Assembly: GCA_018262095.1 (NCBI GenBank)
Contig: JAGTRW010000023.1
Coordinates: forward strand, 1-64,000
Direction of reading: 5' to 3'
Source of the DNA: Pseudomonadota bacterium
GTDB lineage: Bacteria > Pseudomonadota > Gammaproteobacteria > Burkholderiales > Rhodocyclaceae
Length of the DNA: 64,000 nt
The translations under genes were made by a program, and so were the position numbers. The notes beneath the pieces are model-generated. The model was not told where the DNA came from and made no database searches. It saw nothing but the letters and a program-made list of their open reading frames with translations. Shown one piece after another: positions 9,616 through 19,062 of this stretch. The stretch's first letter is position 1; every line of letters begins with the position of its first letter.

Positions 9616-11081
9616 ACAACGACAAGCTCATTCTCGCGATTCTTCTGTTGCCCGTTTTCGGCGCACTGGGCATCCTTCTGGCCAGGCGCTGGCCGAATCT
9701 GCGCGAAACCGTCACCGTGCTGACTGCGGTGTCGCTGTTCGCCGGCGTGCTCCAGTTGCTCGACCCAGTGCTCGCCGGCCTGCGCCCCGCAGTCGCCTTG
9801 CTTGAGCCGCTGCCCGGTCTGCCGATTGCCTTTCGTGTCGAGCCTTTGGGAATGATCTTTGCACTGATTGCGTCGGGATTGTGGATCGTCAATTCGATCT
9901 ATTCGATCGGCTATATGCGCAAGAACAAGGAGAACCACCAGACGCGCTTTTACGTTTGCTTTGCGTTGTCCATCGACGCAGCGCTCGGCATCGCCTTTTC
10001 CGCCAACCTGCTGACCTTGTTCCTGTTTTATGAAGTGCTGACGCTGATCACCTACCCGCTGGTCACCCATTCGGGAACCGAGCAGGCCAAGAAGGGCGGC
10101 CGCGTCTATCTGGCAATCCTGATGGGCACCTCGATGCTGTTCCTGCTGCCGGCCATCGTCTACACCTGGCACATCGCCGGCACCACCGATTTTCGCGCCG
10201 GCGGCATCCTGCCCGGCGATCTCGCACCAGCCACCGTGGTCGCGCTGCTGGCGCTTTTCATGTTCGGTATCGGCAAGGCGGCGCTGATGCCTTTCCATCG
10301 CTGGCTGCCCGCGGCAATGGTCGCGCCAACGCCGGTTTCGGCCTTGCTGCATGCGGTCGCGGTAGTCAAGGCTGGAGTTTTCAGTGTCGTCAAGGTCGTA
10401 GTCTATGTCTTCGGATTCGACATCCTTTCCGGCCATACCGATTGGCTGATCGGCATTTCGTGCTTCACCATCATCACCGCCTCGGTGGTCGCGCTCAACG
10501 CCGACAACCTCAAGCGACGGCTTGCCTACTCGACGGTCAGCCAGCTCTCGTACATTATTCTGGGGGCTGCAGTTCTTACCCCGCTGTCGCTGGTCGGCGC
10601 AGCGCTGCATATCGCCGCTCACGCTTTCGGAAAAATAACGCTGTTCTTTGCCGCGGGCTCAATTTACACGGCGGCGCACAAAACTGACGTCAGCCAACTC
10701 GACGGAATTGGCCGCGAAATGCCCTGGACGATGGGTGCGTTTGCCATCGGTGCGCTTTCACTGATCGGCATTCCCCCCTTCGTTGGCTTCCTGAGCAAGT
10801 GGTACCTCATATCGGGAGCACTCGCCGGAGAGCGCTACGTGGTAGCGGCAGTCATTCTGGTCAGTACCTTGCTGAATGCCGCTTACTTTCTCCCGATCAT
10901 TCATCGTGCATTCTTTCGCCCAGCTCACGATGACCCGCATCATCGCTCAGGGCACGGTGAGGCGCCGCTGCCGATGGTCATCGCCATCGTTCTCTCCGCC
11001 TCAGGGACATTTATCGCGTTCCTCTTTCCCGACATCTTTCTCAGGCTGGCGCGAGGCATCGCACTGGGAGGAACATCATGA
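9612..11081 (+). CDS. MrpD/NuoL/M/N-like proton-conducting subunit (2)
   Basis: MFGIGKAALMPFHRWLPAAMVAPTPVSALLHAVAVVKAGVF. Confidence 0.92.
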   Translation: MNNDKLILAILLLPVFGALGILLARRWPNLRETVTVLTAVSLFAGVLQLLDPVLAGLRPAVALLEPLPGLPIAFRVEPLGMIFALIASGLWIVNSIYSIGYMRKNKENHQTRFYVCFALSIDAALGIAFSANLLTLFLFYEVLTLITYPLVTHSGTEQAKKGGRVYLAILMGTSMLFLLPAIVYTWHIAGTTDFRAGGILPGDLAPATVVALLALFMFGIGKAALMPFHRWLPAAMVAPTPVSALLHAVAVVKAGVFSVVKVVVYVFGFDILSGHTDWLIGISCFTIITASVVALNADNLKRRLAYSTVSQLSYIILGAAVLTPLSLVGAALHIAAHAFGKITLFFAAGSIYTAAHKTDVSQLDGIGREMPWTMGAFAIGALSLIGIPPFVGFLSKWYLISGALAGERYVVAAVILVSTLLNAAYFLPIIHRAFFRPAHDDPHHRSGHGEAPLPMVIAIVLSASGTFIAFLFPDIFLRLARGIALGGTS

Positions 11082-11350
11082 ACAGGCCGCGCAATCATCG
11101 CCACGCCGAGGCCAGACGCTGGCTGGATTATCCGGAAAACGTGCGAAAAATCTATTTTTCGGTCTGGATCGGCTGTGCCATTTTGCTGCTTCTGGAGCTG
11201 ATGATCGACAAGCACGCCGAAACCACAGCCGAACACTGGTTTGGCTTCCACGGCTTCTTTGGCCTGATCGCTTGTATTGCCCTGGTGCTGGCGGCCAAAC
11301 TCCTGCGCCGCATCATCTCCCGGCCCGAAAACTACTATGACCATCACTGA
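11078..11350 (+). CDS. Small membrane protein of the antiporter cluster
   Basis: 90 aa, two predicted TM segments, overlaps both neighbours. Confidence 0.7.
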   Translation: MNRPRNHRHAEARRWLDYPENVRKIYFSVWIGCAILLLLELMIDKHAETTAEHWFGFHGFFGLIACIALVLAAKLLRRIISRPENYYDHH

Positions 11351-13037
11351 ATTGTCACCCGGCCTGACCCTGATTGTCGGCAGCCTTTTGATTCCTCTGC
11401 TGCGTGGGCGGGCTCGGTCGGTCTACCTCGTGCTGCTGCCCCTGCTTGGCTTGGTCCATCTTGCTCAGCTATCGACCGGCGAGTTTGGCGTCCTGCACTT
11501 TCTCGGACTGCAGTTGGTCACGCTGCGGGTAGACCGCTGGAGCATGCTTTTCGGCTGGATCTTCATGATCGCCGCGCTCATCTCGGCGATTTACGCGCTG
11601 CATTTACGCACCGCGTTGCAGACAACCGCAGGATTCGCGTACGCCGGCAGCGCCATTGGCGCAGTATTCGCCGGAGACCTGATGACGCTGTTCATTTTCT
11701 GGGAATTGACCGCCGTCACCTCGGTCTTGCTGGTCTGGGCTGGCGGCACCGCTTCCGCCTATCGAGCCGGGATGCGTTACCTCATCGTCCAGATTACGTC
11801 CGGTATGCTTCTTTTCTTCGGTGCAGTGATCCAGTTCAAAGCCACCGGTTCGCTCGCCTTCGATCACATCGGTCTCGATGCGCCGGGAGGATGGCTTTTC
11901 TTTATCGCCTTCGGCATCAAGTGCGCTTTTCCGCTGCTGCACACCTGGTTGCAAGACGCCTATCCCGAGGCGTCAGAGGTCGGAACGGTCTTTCTGTCGG
12001 CATTTACCACCAAGCTCGCAATTTACGCCCTGGCGCGCGGTTTTTCCGGCACCGAGTTGCTCATCCCGATCGGCGCCATCATGACTGCCTTTCCGATCTT
12101 TTTCGCAGTCATCGAAAACGATCTGCGCAAAGTGCTGGCCTATAGCCTGAACAATCAATTGGGTTTCATGGTAGTCGGCATCGGCATCGGTACCGAACTC
12201 TCGCTGAACGGGACCGCCGCCCATGCGTTCACCCACATCATCTACAAAGCGCTGCTGTTCATGTCGATGGGCGCCGTGCTGTACCGAGTCGGAACGGTCA
12301 AGGGCTCTGAACTTGGCGGACTTTACAAGTCGATGCCATTGACCACCGTGTTTTGCATCATCGGAGCCGCGTCGATATCAGGATTTCCGCTGTTCAGCGG
12401 CTTCGTCAGCAAATCGATGATCCTCTCTGCCGCCGGACAGGGCGCCTATTTGATAACTTGGGTGACGCTGCTGTTTGCCTCCGCGGGCGTGTTCCACCAT
12501 TCCGGGATCAAGATTCCCTACTTTGGCTTCTTTGGCCATGATTCTGGCAAACGCTGCAAGGAAGCGCCCGTCAACATGCTCGTCGCCATGGGTATCGCCG
12601 CGATTCTCTGCGTCGGCATTGGCGTCATGCCTGGTCCCCTCTATGCAATGCTTCCTTACCCTGTTGTCTTTGAGCCCTACACCGCGTCGCACGTGCTGGG
12701 ACAACTTCAATTGCTGATGTTCTCGGCGCTGGCCTTCTCGATTCTGATGTGGACGCGCATCTATCCGCCTGAACTGCGCGCAGTCAATCTTGACGTCGAC
12801 TGGCTCTGGCGTGTGGCTTTCCCGTCAGCTTGGCGTTACGGCGTTGGTTTGTGGGAAAGCTTGCTGGCAAGTGCTGCCAGTGTCCTGGCCGCAAAGTCTG
12901 CCAACATTTGTAGCTTGGTCGCTCGCCACCGGCAGGCGGACGGGTTGCTAATCCGCTCCTGGCCAACTCGCAGCATGGCGATGTGGGTAATGGTGATGCT
13001 GCTTGCCTATCTGCTTGTTTACTATATCGGCAAGTGA
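11337..13037 (+). CDS. MrpD/NuoL/M/N-like proton-conducting subunit (3)
   Basis: AFGIKCAFPLLHTWLQDAYPEASEVGTVFLSAFTTKLAIYAL; ATG at 11337 overlaps the upstream gene. Confidence 0.9.
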   Translation: MTITELSPGLTLIVGSLLIPLLRGRARSVYLVLLPLLGLVHLAQLSTGEFGVLHFLGLQLVTLRVDRWSMLFGWIFMIAALISAIYALHLRTALQTTAGFAYAGSAIGAVFAGDLMTLFIFWELTAVTSVLLVWAGGTASAYRAGMRYLIVQITSGMLLFFGAVIQFKATGSLAFDHIGLDAPGGWLFFIAFGIKCAFPLLHTWLQDAYPEASEVGTVFLSAFTTKLAIYALARGFSGTELLIPIGAIMTAFPIFFAVIENDLRKVLAYSLNNQLGFMVVGIGIGTELSLNGTAAHAFTHIIYKALLFMSMGAVLYRVGTVKGSELGGLYKSMPLTTVFCIIGAASISGFPLFSGFVSKSMILSAAGQGAYLITWVTLLFASAGVFHHSGIKIPYFGFFGHDSGKRCKEAPVNMLVAMGIAAILCVGIGVMPGPLYAMLPYPVVFEPYTASHVLGQLQLLMFSALAFSILMWTRIYPPELRAVNLDVDWLWRVAFPSAWRYGVGLWESLLASAASVLAAKSANICSLVARHRQADGLLIRSWPTRSMAMWVMVMLLAYLLVYYIGK

Positions 13038-13044
13038 GGCGGAC

Positions 13045-13401
13045 ATGACCAATTCGAATGCGTTCCACCTGCTCGGCAGAGCACTAAAGCGAAGCGTGCT
13101 GGCTTGGGCCTTACCTCACATTGTGCAGGTACCGCCTGCCGAATGGGATGACGCTTTGAAGCGGGCACGGGAAACAAATTTCGACACGATCGAGCGTATT
13201 GGGGTTCTGGCCGGCATCGCGTTTACGACTTACCTGCTGCGCTTTGACGCAAATGAAGCCGAGATATCTCTTCCAATTCGTTTCCTTGCTCAATTTGCGG
13301 CCGCCGTACCGCTGCTCATCCTACTTGTTGGTCCGTTCTACCTACGTTGCTTGCGCCGTGGGCTGGATCACGTCATCGAACACCGGCGCATTGCCGGTTG
13401 A
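13045..13401 (+). CDS. Hypothetical membrane protein linked to the antiporter cluster
   Basis: 7 nt downstream, co-directional, TM segments. Confidence 0.6.
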   Translation: MTNSNAFHLLGRALKRSVLAWALPHIVQVPPAEWDDALKRARETNFDTIERIGVLAGIAFTTYLLRFDANEAEISLPIRFLAQFAAAVPLLILLVGPFYLRCLRRGLDHVIEHRRIAG

Positions 13402-13509
13402 TTCCCCCCAGGAGGAGACATCATGTTACCCAGAACTGGAAACAAATTTGCTTCCGACGGAAAGGCATACGGCTTAATCCACACGCAACAATTGCTGGGA
13501 GCGGACACC

Positions 13510-14010
13510 ATGAGCACACCAGATCAAACTGAAGTAAACGCCAAACCTTTGCGCCTATTGGTACCGATAAATGCCAACCAGGATTCGCGCTGGGGCATTC
13601 AGTATGCATTGCGCCGTCACCAGAAAGGCACCTTATTGGAAGTGGTTCTACTCAATGTAGGCGAACCGATCACTCAGTGGGAGGTTCTACGTTTCCGCAC
13701 GCAGCAGGAAATTGAACAGTTTCAGTCTGAGCGGGCGCAGGCATTTATCGAAGAGGCGAGCCAGTTGTTGGAGGCGAGTAATATTCCATTTCGCGGTGTT
13801 TTCAAACAGGGAAAATTAGTGTTCTCAATTCTGGATACCGCCGAAGAGCTCGATTGCGACGAGATCGTGTTGCCAACGTCTAAAACATGGTTATCGAGCC
13901 TGTTCTCTTGCGACATCGTCAGCACGGTCGTGCGTCAGCAGCGTGGTGTACCTGTCGTACTGGTGAATGATGAGGGGAGCACGCTAGAATCGAATCGAGT
14001 TCTTCAGTGA
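13510..14010 (+). CDS. Universal stress protein (UspA family)
   Basis: LRLLVPINANQDSRWGIQYALRR ... CDEIVLPTSKTWLSSLFSCDIVSTVVRQQRGVPVVLV. Confidence 0.75.
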   Translation: MSTPDQTEVNAKPLRLLVPINANQDSRWGIQYALRRHQKGTLLEVVLLNVGEPITQWEVLRFRTQQEIEQFQSERAQAFIEEASQLLEASNIPFRGVFKQGKLVFSILDTAEELDCDEIVLPTSKTWLSSLFSCDIVSTVVRQQRGVPVVLVNDEGSTLESNRVLQ

Positions 14011-14142
14011 GACAAGGCAGTCCGTCGCACCGCGATTGGCGTCTACTTGTGGGGAATACAAACGTGCCCCACTCGTTGCATTCGATGTTCGGGAATACGG
14101 TAAGCGGGTGCAATCTTTGCCTTCAAGCCGTCATGAACTGAG

Positions 14143-14197
14143 CGCTTGGCAAATCAGAGGCATCCATGTACGTTCTACGGCCCCATTTTGCCAAGCG
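14143..14197. repeat. 11-bp perfect inverted repeat CGCTTGGCAAA/TTTGCCAAGCG
   Basis: Arms at 14143-14153 and 14187-14197. Confidence 0.5.
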
Positions 14198-14260
14198 AGT
14201 TATGCGGCGGCGCGACAGCCGGCGCGTTCTGAGCCGGTCAATAGCCAGTTGCGACGCCCC

Positions 14261-14440
14261 TAGGTGATTGGCCGGATGGCGTTCTCCGCCGGGTTGTTGT
14301 CGATTGCCAAGGCGCCGTCATCGACATAGCGCATCAACGCCGGCCAGCGTTTCAGGCTGTAGTCGATGGCACGCGCTAGACCGGTGCCGTCCGCGGTCTT
14401 TACACATTGCGCAATCAGCCAATCGCGTAACGCGGTCACC
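14261..14440 (-). pseudogene. IS66-family transposase C-terminal fragment
   Basis: LRDWLIAQCVKTADGTGLARAIDYSLKRWPALMRYVDDGALAIDNNPAENAIRPI matches the IS66 transposase C-terminal signature; no full ORF. Confidence 0.8.
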
Positions 14441-14670
14441 TGTTTTTCCTGATTGGGGTGGTCTTCTTCGCCCATCACCCGGTGGCATTCATGGGACTGC
14501 TTCTGTTTTGTATCGGGTTTACCGAGGCCTACAAACGCCATCAGGATCGTCTCTTCCTGAGGGAGGAATTAGTGGTTGCCTTCTTCCTTGCCCGCTCGGT
14601 GACGTTGGGGGGGCTTCAGGAATGGTGGTTAGCTTTTAGCCAGGATCGCGCGCCATTGCCAGGCTGTTGA
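14440..14670 (+). pseudogene. Membrane protein fragment, possible Na+/H+ antiporter remnant
   Basis: LFFLIGVVFFAHHPVAFMGLLLFCIGFTEAYKRHQDRLFLREELVVAFFLA...GGLQEWW abutting the IS66 fragment; family assignment from memory. Confidence 0.5.
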
Positions 14671-14986
14671 GCATCCCGTGAGGCCGCGCTTGGTGCGCAC
14701 TGACGGCGGCTTCAGCAGCTCAAGCGGTTGCTAGCCTTGGCCATCGAGCCCGCAGCTATCAAACGCAGCCCCTCTAACATCAGGGGTTCGTTGGTAACGT
14801 GCCACTGGCGCTAGCCTGGATCCTTCGGACGATCCGCTTCCGATCGTGGCGTCTCCCGGCAATCAACGAGGGAGCGACTTCTCAGCTTGTTTTCGCGACG
14901 TATACGGACGGCCACACCAAAATACAAGAAAATCAGGACAAGCATCAGAGCGAGGGCAATCCAGGGTTTATCGACGATGTGCTGAA

Positions 14987-16297
14987 TCATCGGCTACTCG
15001 CGGGAGGGCTGAATTTCACGGGGCGAAACCCAAGCGCCAGTTGCTGGTACAACTCGGGACTCAGGCGCGAGCTGACCGCTTTGGCTATCAAAGTCACCGC
15101 CATCAGACTGATGACCATCTCATGACCGTCGATCATTTCCATGACGATAATCGCCGAAGTGATGGGTGCCTGGGTTACGGCGGCCAGAAACCCGGCCATA
15201 CATAGGGCGATAATCGGAATCGCCTCGGCTGGTATTCCCAGCAACAGGGCAATATTGGAGCCAAGCGCTGCGCCCACGGCCAGCGATGGGGCGAAAATTC
15301 CCCCGGGTATCCCCGAGTAATAGCTGATGAGCGTGGCCAGAAATCGAGAAAGTGGCGCGTGCCAAGGAAGCACGACTTGCCCGGAGACGACCTGAGATGT
15401 GATCTGATATCCACTGCCATAGGAAAGACCGCCGCCCACCCAGCCAATGACCGCTATCAGCACACCGCAAAGGCCGGCGAAAGCCACCGGGTGCTTGGCG
15501 CGCCAACGCCAGACGACAAATTCCTTACATTGCTGTGGCCAGATCATCAGGCGGCTGAAAAGCCCGCCGAGCAGTCCGCACACAACCCCGGCAAGAATGA
15601 TCGGCAGGACGATGGAACGATTGAGGTTGTCGATCTTGAGATGGCCAAAATAGTTGTAATTTCCAAGCAAGGCGACGGCCACCAGACCCGACAGAATGAT
15701 CGTGCTGACCAATACGCCGCTAGTTCGAGTTTCCAGTCGGCGGCCCAACTCCTCAACGGCAAAGACAATACCGGCCAGCGGCGTATTGAATGCCGCGGCG
15801 ACACCGGCGGCGCCCCCGGCCAGAATCAGATCCTGCATGCGCAAGGCGCGCGAATGCGGAAGCCATTTGTGAACGGCGTGCATAATCGACGCCGCGACTT
15901 GAACGGAAGGGCCTTCGCGACCGGCCGAGAAGCCGCCGACCAGCGCCAAGGCGCCAAGGAATATCTTGCCGCAGGCGATGCGTAGTGAGAGCAGCGTATT
16001 GACGGCCTTTCCCTGGGCGGCCAGTCGGGTCGCGGCGATGACTTGCGGGATGCCGCTGCCCTGGGCGCCGGGAAAATAGCGCCGGGTTAGCCAGACAGTC
16101 AGCATGCCAATGGTCGGAGCCAACAGCAAGGGCATCCAGGCGCATCCAGAACACAGTACGACGAACAGCGCCAAGGCCCACTCCGCCAGTTTGGCGAAGG
16201 CGACCACCATCAGGCCGGCGAAGAGGGCGGCGAGCCAGAGCGTCATCCGAGTTCGCCAACGAAAACTACTCAATGGGCCACGAAGTCGAACCATCAC
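14987..16297 (-). CDS. ClC-family chloride channel/transporter
   Basis: GSGIPQV, GGFSAGREGPSVQ, GIPGGIFAPSLAVGAALG motifs. Confidence 0.93.
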   Translation of the reverse strand: MMVRLRGPLSSFRWRTRMTLWLAALFAGLMVVAFAKLAEWALALFVVLCSGCAWMPLLLAPTIGMLTVWLTRRYFPGAQGSGIPQVIAATRLAAQGKAVNTLLSLRIACGKIFLGALALVGGFSAGREGPSVQVAASIMHAVHKWLPHSRALRMQDLILAGGAAGVAAAFNTPLAGIVFAVEELGRRLETRTSGVLVSTIILSGLVAVALLGNYNYFGHLKIDNLNRSIVLPIILAGVVCGLLGGLFSRLMIWPQQCKEFVVWRWRAKHPVAFAGLCGVLIAVIGWVGGGLSYGSGYQITSQVVSGQVVLPWHAPLSRFLATLISYYSGIPGGIFAPSLAVGAALGSNIALLLGIPAEAIPIIALCMAGFLAAVTQAPITSAIIVMEMIDGHEMVISLMAVTLIAKAVSSRLSPELYQQLALGFRPVKFSPPASSR

Positions 16298-16330
16298 CTA
16301 ATCTCACCGACAATGGGGCACTCGTATTCA

Positions 16331-16407
16331 GTTCGCTCGCTGTGATATTTCAAATTGCTCAATCGTTCTTTCCTTGTTGCGTCAAAGCCAAATAGAGGCT
16401 GGCCTGT
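16331..16407 (-). pseudogene. Degenerate 3' fragment of the tandem lipoprotein family
   Basis: DNA resembles the 3' end of the 16553 gene (TTTGGCTTTGA..CAACAAGG..); translates to LFGFDATRKERLSNL versus YFGFDHNKDRALDQL. Confidence 0.6.
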
Positions 16408-16552
16408 CATCACTGTTTATGCTCCTCGGCTGACAATGTGCATCGCGCATTGAAAAAAAATCCACGTATCCGGTTTGTTTGGCAAAAACCCTCGACGGTC
16501 CGCGACATCGAGTCGGGAATTATTCTTTTGCACGTGTCCTGCCCGTCTTCGT

Positions 16553-16996
16553 TCAATTCGTTCGCTGCGCTTTTGCTAATTGATCAAGCGCCCGGTCCTT
16601 GTTGTGATCAAAGCCAAAGTAAAAATGCCGGCCTTTTTTCCCGACGGAACGACCGTGCCCCGCCGAACACGAAGTCATTGACCAGCGCAGTCTCCTGCTA
16701 CGATCGTCGTTGCACGAGATCTTCCCGTCCCCCCTGATCCCGCCGCAGTTCTCCGCGTCGGGAAGCTCCTTACCGCCAAGCTGACCAGTTAACGAGCACA
16801 CCGTGTTGCCCTGGCGCAACTCGAAATTGAATCGATAGTTGTCTTCCGCCGCAGGCAGAAAGATCTTGGTCTTGAACAATGGGCCATCATCATCGAATTT
16901 GGCCACGAGAACGCCATATTCATCGCCTCGACGACATGCCGTGGTGATTGACAAAGCCAGGCACAGCAATCCAACGGCAATGATATTCCTTCGCAT
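16553..16996 (-). CDS. Secreted protein, probable lipoprotein, tandem paralogue B
   Basis: Signal peptide with TAC lipobox-like end; shared CSLTG..C.GIRGDGKISCNDDRSR.LRW..TSC..GHGRS motifs. Confidence 0.65.
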   Translation of the reverse strand: MRRNIIAVGLLCLALSITTACRRGDEYGVLVAKFDDDGPLFKTKIFLPAAEDNYRFNFELRQGNTVCSLTGQLGGKELPDAENCGGIRGDGKISCNDDRSRRLRWSMTSCSAGHGRSVGKKGRHFYFGFDHNKDRALDQLAKAQRTN

Positions 16997-17196
16997 GGTT
17001 GTCCTTGCTTCACTGGTCTATTCGCGCCCACCGATCATGCCGGACTTGACAGTCATTCGTTCGAGGACTTGGAAGCGCTGCCGACAAATGGCTGGTGCAA
17101 ATGGTGACTCCTCGTACTTGAGGAGCACTCTTCCACCATTTTTCAGAAAGGCCGCCTGACGTTTGCTCAGCCAACAGAAGTTCTATCGGCACCGTT

Positions 17197-17640
17197 TTAG
17201 TCCTCATGCCGGGCCTTGCGCAGTTGATCGCGAGCCATTTCCTCGCTACCTCCAAAGCCAAAGAAAAAACCTGACTCAGCGCCCTCGTCGGAACGACCGT
17301 AACCGCCTTGACATGAAGTAAGTAGCCATTGCAGGTTCAGCGTGCGGCCATCGTTGCACGAGACTCTCCCTGTTCCACGCAAGCCATCGCAAGGCTCAAA
17401 AAAGGGAATCCTTGGCGTTGGAATTTCACCGGTCAACAGGCACACACTGTCTTCCTGGCGGAAACCGTAATGAAAATGGTATTCACCGTCTTGTGACGCG
17501 GGAATGGCGATTGACGTGACGGTCGGCATGGCAGCGGAAAAGCCGCCGACCAGAACACCTCGGGCATCTTCAGTAACACACCCCGTTGCAATCAGCGATG
17601 AGGAGAGGATCAAAGTGTTTGTCACGATCTTTTTCAACAT
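17197..17640 (-). CDS. Lipoprotein, tandem paralogue A
   Basis: Signal peptide ending SSLIATGC; CLLTG..CDGLRGTGRVSCNDGRTLNLQWLLTSCQGGYGRS. Confidence 0.7.
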   Translation of the reverse strand: MLKKIVTNTLILSSSLIATGCVTEDARGVLVGGFSAAMPTVTSIAIPASQDGEYHFHYGFRQEDSVCLLTGEIPTPRIPFFEPCDGLRGTGRVSCNDGRTLNLQWLLTSCQGGYGRSDEGAESGFFFGFGGSEEMARDQLRKARHED

Positions 17641-17747
17641 GGCAGTCCGGTCGCCCCGCACAGGATGTTAGACGTGCGAGCGCGGGCAAGCGCATCGCGT
17701 CAAGCACGGAATTTGTGTTGCTTCAACAAGCGGATCGCTCTTGACCA

Positions 17748-18320
17748 TCATTGCGAATAGATTAATTCGACCCTGCGCATTTGTCGCCGACACTCGTTCG
17801 TCGTACACGATGGCAAATGCTTCACGCTGCCGCTGCGATTGCGACGAATTTGCCGGAGTGGCACGCCGTAGGTTCGAAGCTGTTTCTCCACGGCCATAAG
17901 ACGCTCTTCCGTGATCGCCAGATTGTAGTTTCGGCTCCCCTGATCGTCTGCATGCCCGATCAGCAGCACGGTTTCCTTGCGGTCCAGTTTCAGACGATCG
18001 GCATGCAGGCGCAATTTTTCTTTCCCCGTATCGCTGACGATGGCCGAACGCAGCGCGAAAAATATACTGTTTTCCTCCGATACGGGGGCGGTCGGTTCCT
18101 TCTCTGGAGCAGAAGGGGGGATTTCTTCGGCAAGCGGCGCGGAAGGAACTGTGGTTACAGGCGGCGGTTGGTCTGATGGCATCAGGGTAAGCGGCGGAGG
18201 CGTGCTGCATCCGTAGAGCAAAAGAACAGAGGAAAGGCAGCAGGCGATTCGCCAAGCGACGTGACGCGCATCTCTGGAAGGCAGGTGCGAAGACCATGAA
18301 GCCAATTGCTTAGTTGTCAT
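17748..18320 (-). CDS. OmpA-C-like peptidoglycan-binding lipoprotein
   Basis: LLLYGC lipobox; VLLIGHADDQGSRNYNLAITEERLMAVEKQLRTYGV. Confidence 0.75.
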   Translation of the reverse strand: MTTKQLASWSSHLPSRDARHVAWRIACCLSSVLLLYGCSTPPPLTLMPSDQPPPVTTVPSAPLAEEIPPSAPEKEPTAPVSEENSIFFALRSAIVSDTGKEKLRLHADRLKLDRKETVLLIGHADDQGSRNYNLAITEERLMAVEKQLRTYGVPLRQIRRNRSGSVKHLPSCTTNECRRQMRRVELIYSQ

Positions 18321-18834
18321 CTTCGCTTTGCTGCTTGACCATATCGGCAAGCGGAATAGTGGCAAAGCCATTGCCGTTTCCATTTTCATTTCCAGGCAAA
18401 TGCCGAATCAACTCAGATAGATTTATATACAAAGTTTGCAGCGCGACACTGGGTATCGCCGCAAGTGCTTCCGGCAGAATGCCTTCCGCCGGTCCGGGCA
18501 ACGCCGCGATCGCCTTGAGTCCGTCCGGAGCAAGGTGCAGACCGACTCTGCGCTGGTCTTCATGCATGCGGCTCCTCGCCAGACAGTTATTGGTCACCAG
18601 CTTTTCAACAAGCAGGCTGCAGGTCGATTGATGAATGCCCATTCGGCTTGCCAGCTCAGTAACTCCAAGGCCTGGCGTGCGTTGAACCTCCTGCAGTATC
18701 CACATCTGTGACCCCGATCGACCGCAGCGATCTTCGACCTCCTTGAAGTAGTGGCGCATGCTTCCGTAGATCATCCGGAACTGCTGAAGAACGACCAAGG
18801 GAAGTTGGGGTTGAGAGGCCGTATGAGTAGTCAT
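18310..18834 (-). CDS. MarR-family transcriptional regulator
   Basis: Winged-helix ELASRMGIHQSTCSLLVEKLVTNNCLARSRMHEDQRRVGLHL. Confidence 0.85.
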   Translation of the reverse strand: MTTHTASQPQLPLVVLQQFRMIYGSMRHYFKEVEDRCGRSGSQMWILQEVQRTPGLGVTELASRMGIHQSTCSLLVEKLVTNNCLARSRMHEDQRRVGLHLAPDGLKAIAALPGPAEGILPEALAAIPSVALQTLYINLSELIRHLPGNENGNGNGFATIPLADMVKQQSEDDN

Positions 18835-19062
18835 TGATGTTGAACGGTTGCGTTGGCTGGAGATGTCAATTATATTGCACATAAATGTTGTATCGCCACA
18901 CATTTGGAAAAATCTTGAAAAAGATGGTCTGAAGCCTTGGATTTCATGCCTTGATCAATCGCCAATCCGGCCGGTCAGGACCGACGCGCATCGCCCGTCA
19001 GGCGCTTCGGCTGTTTTGAAGGCGTCGCTACTGCGGCGAATCTGAAAGGGACTCCGATCACT

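Noticed and set aside
9588-10622. 344-aa minus-strand ORF opposite the second MrpD-like gene
   Set aside because: Shadow ORF; composition (Gln/Arg/Asp-rich) is the complement of a membrane protein gene
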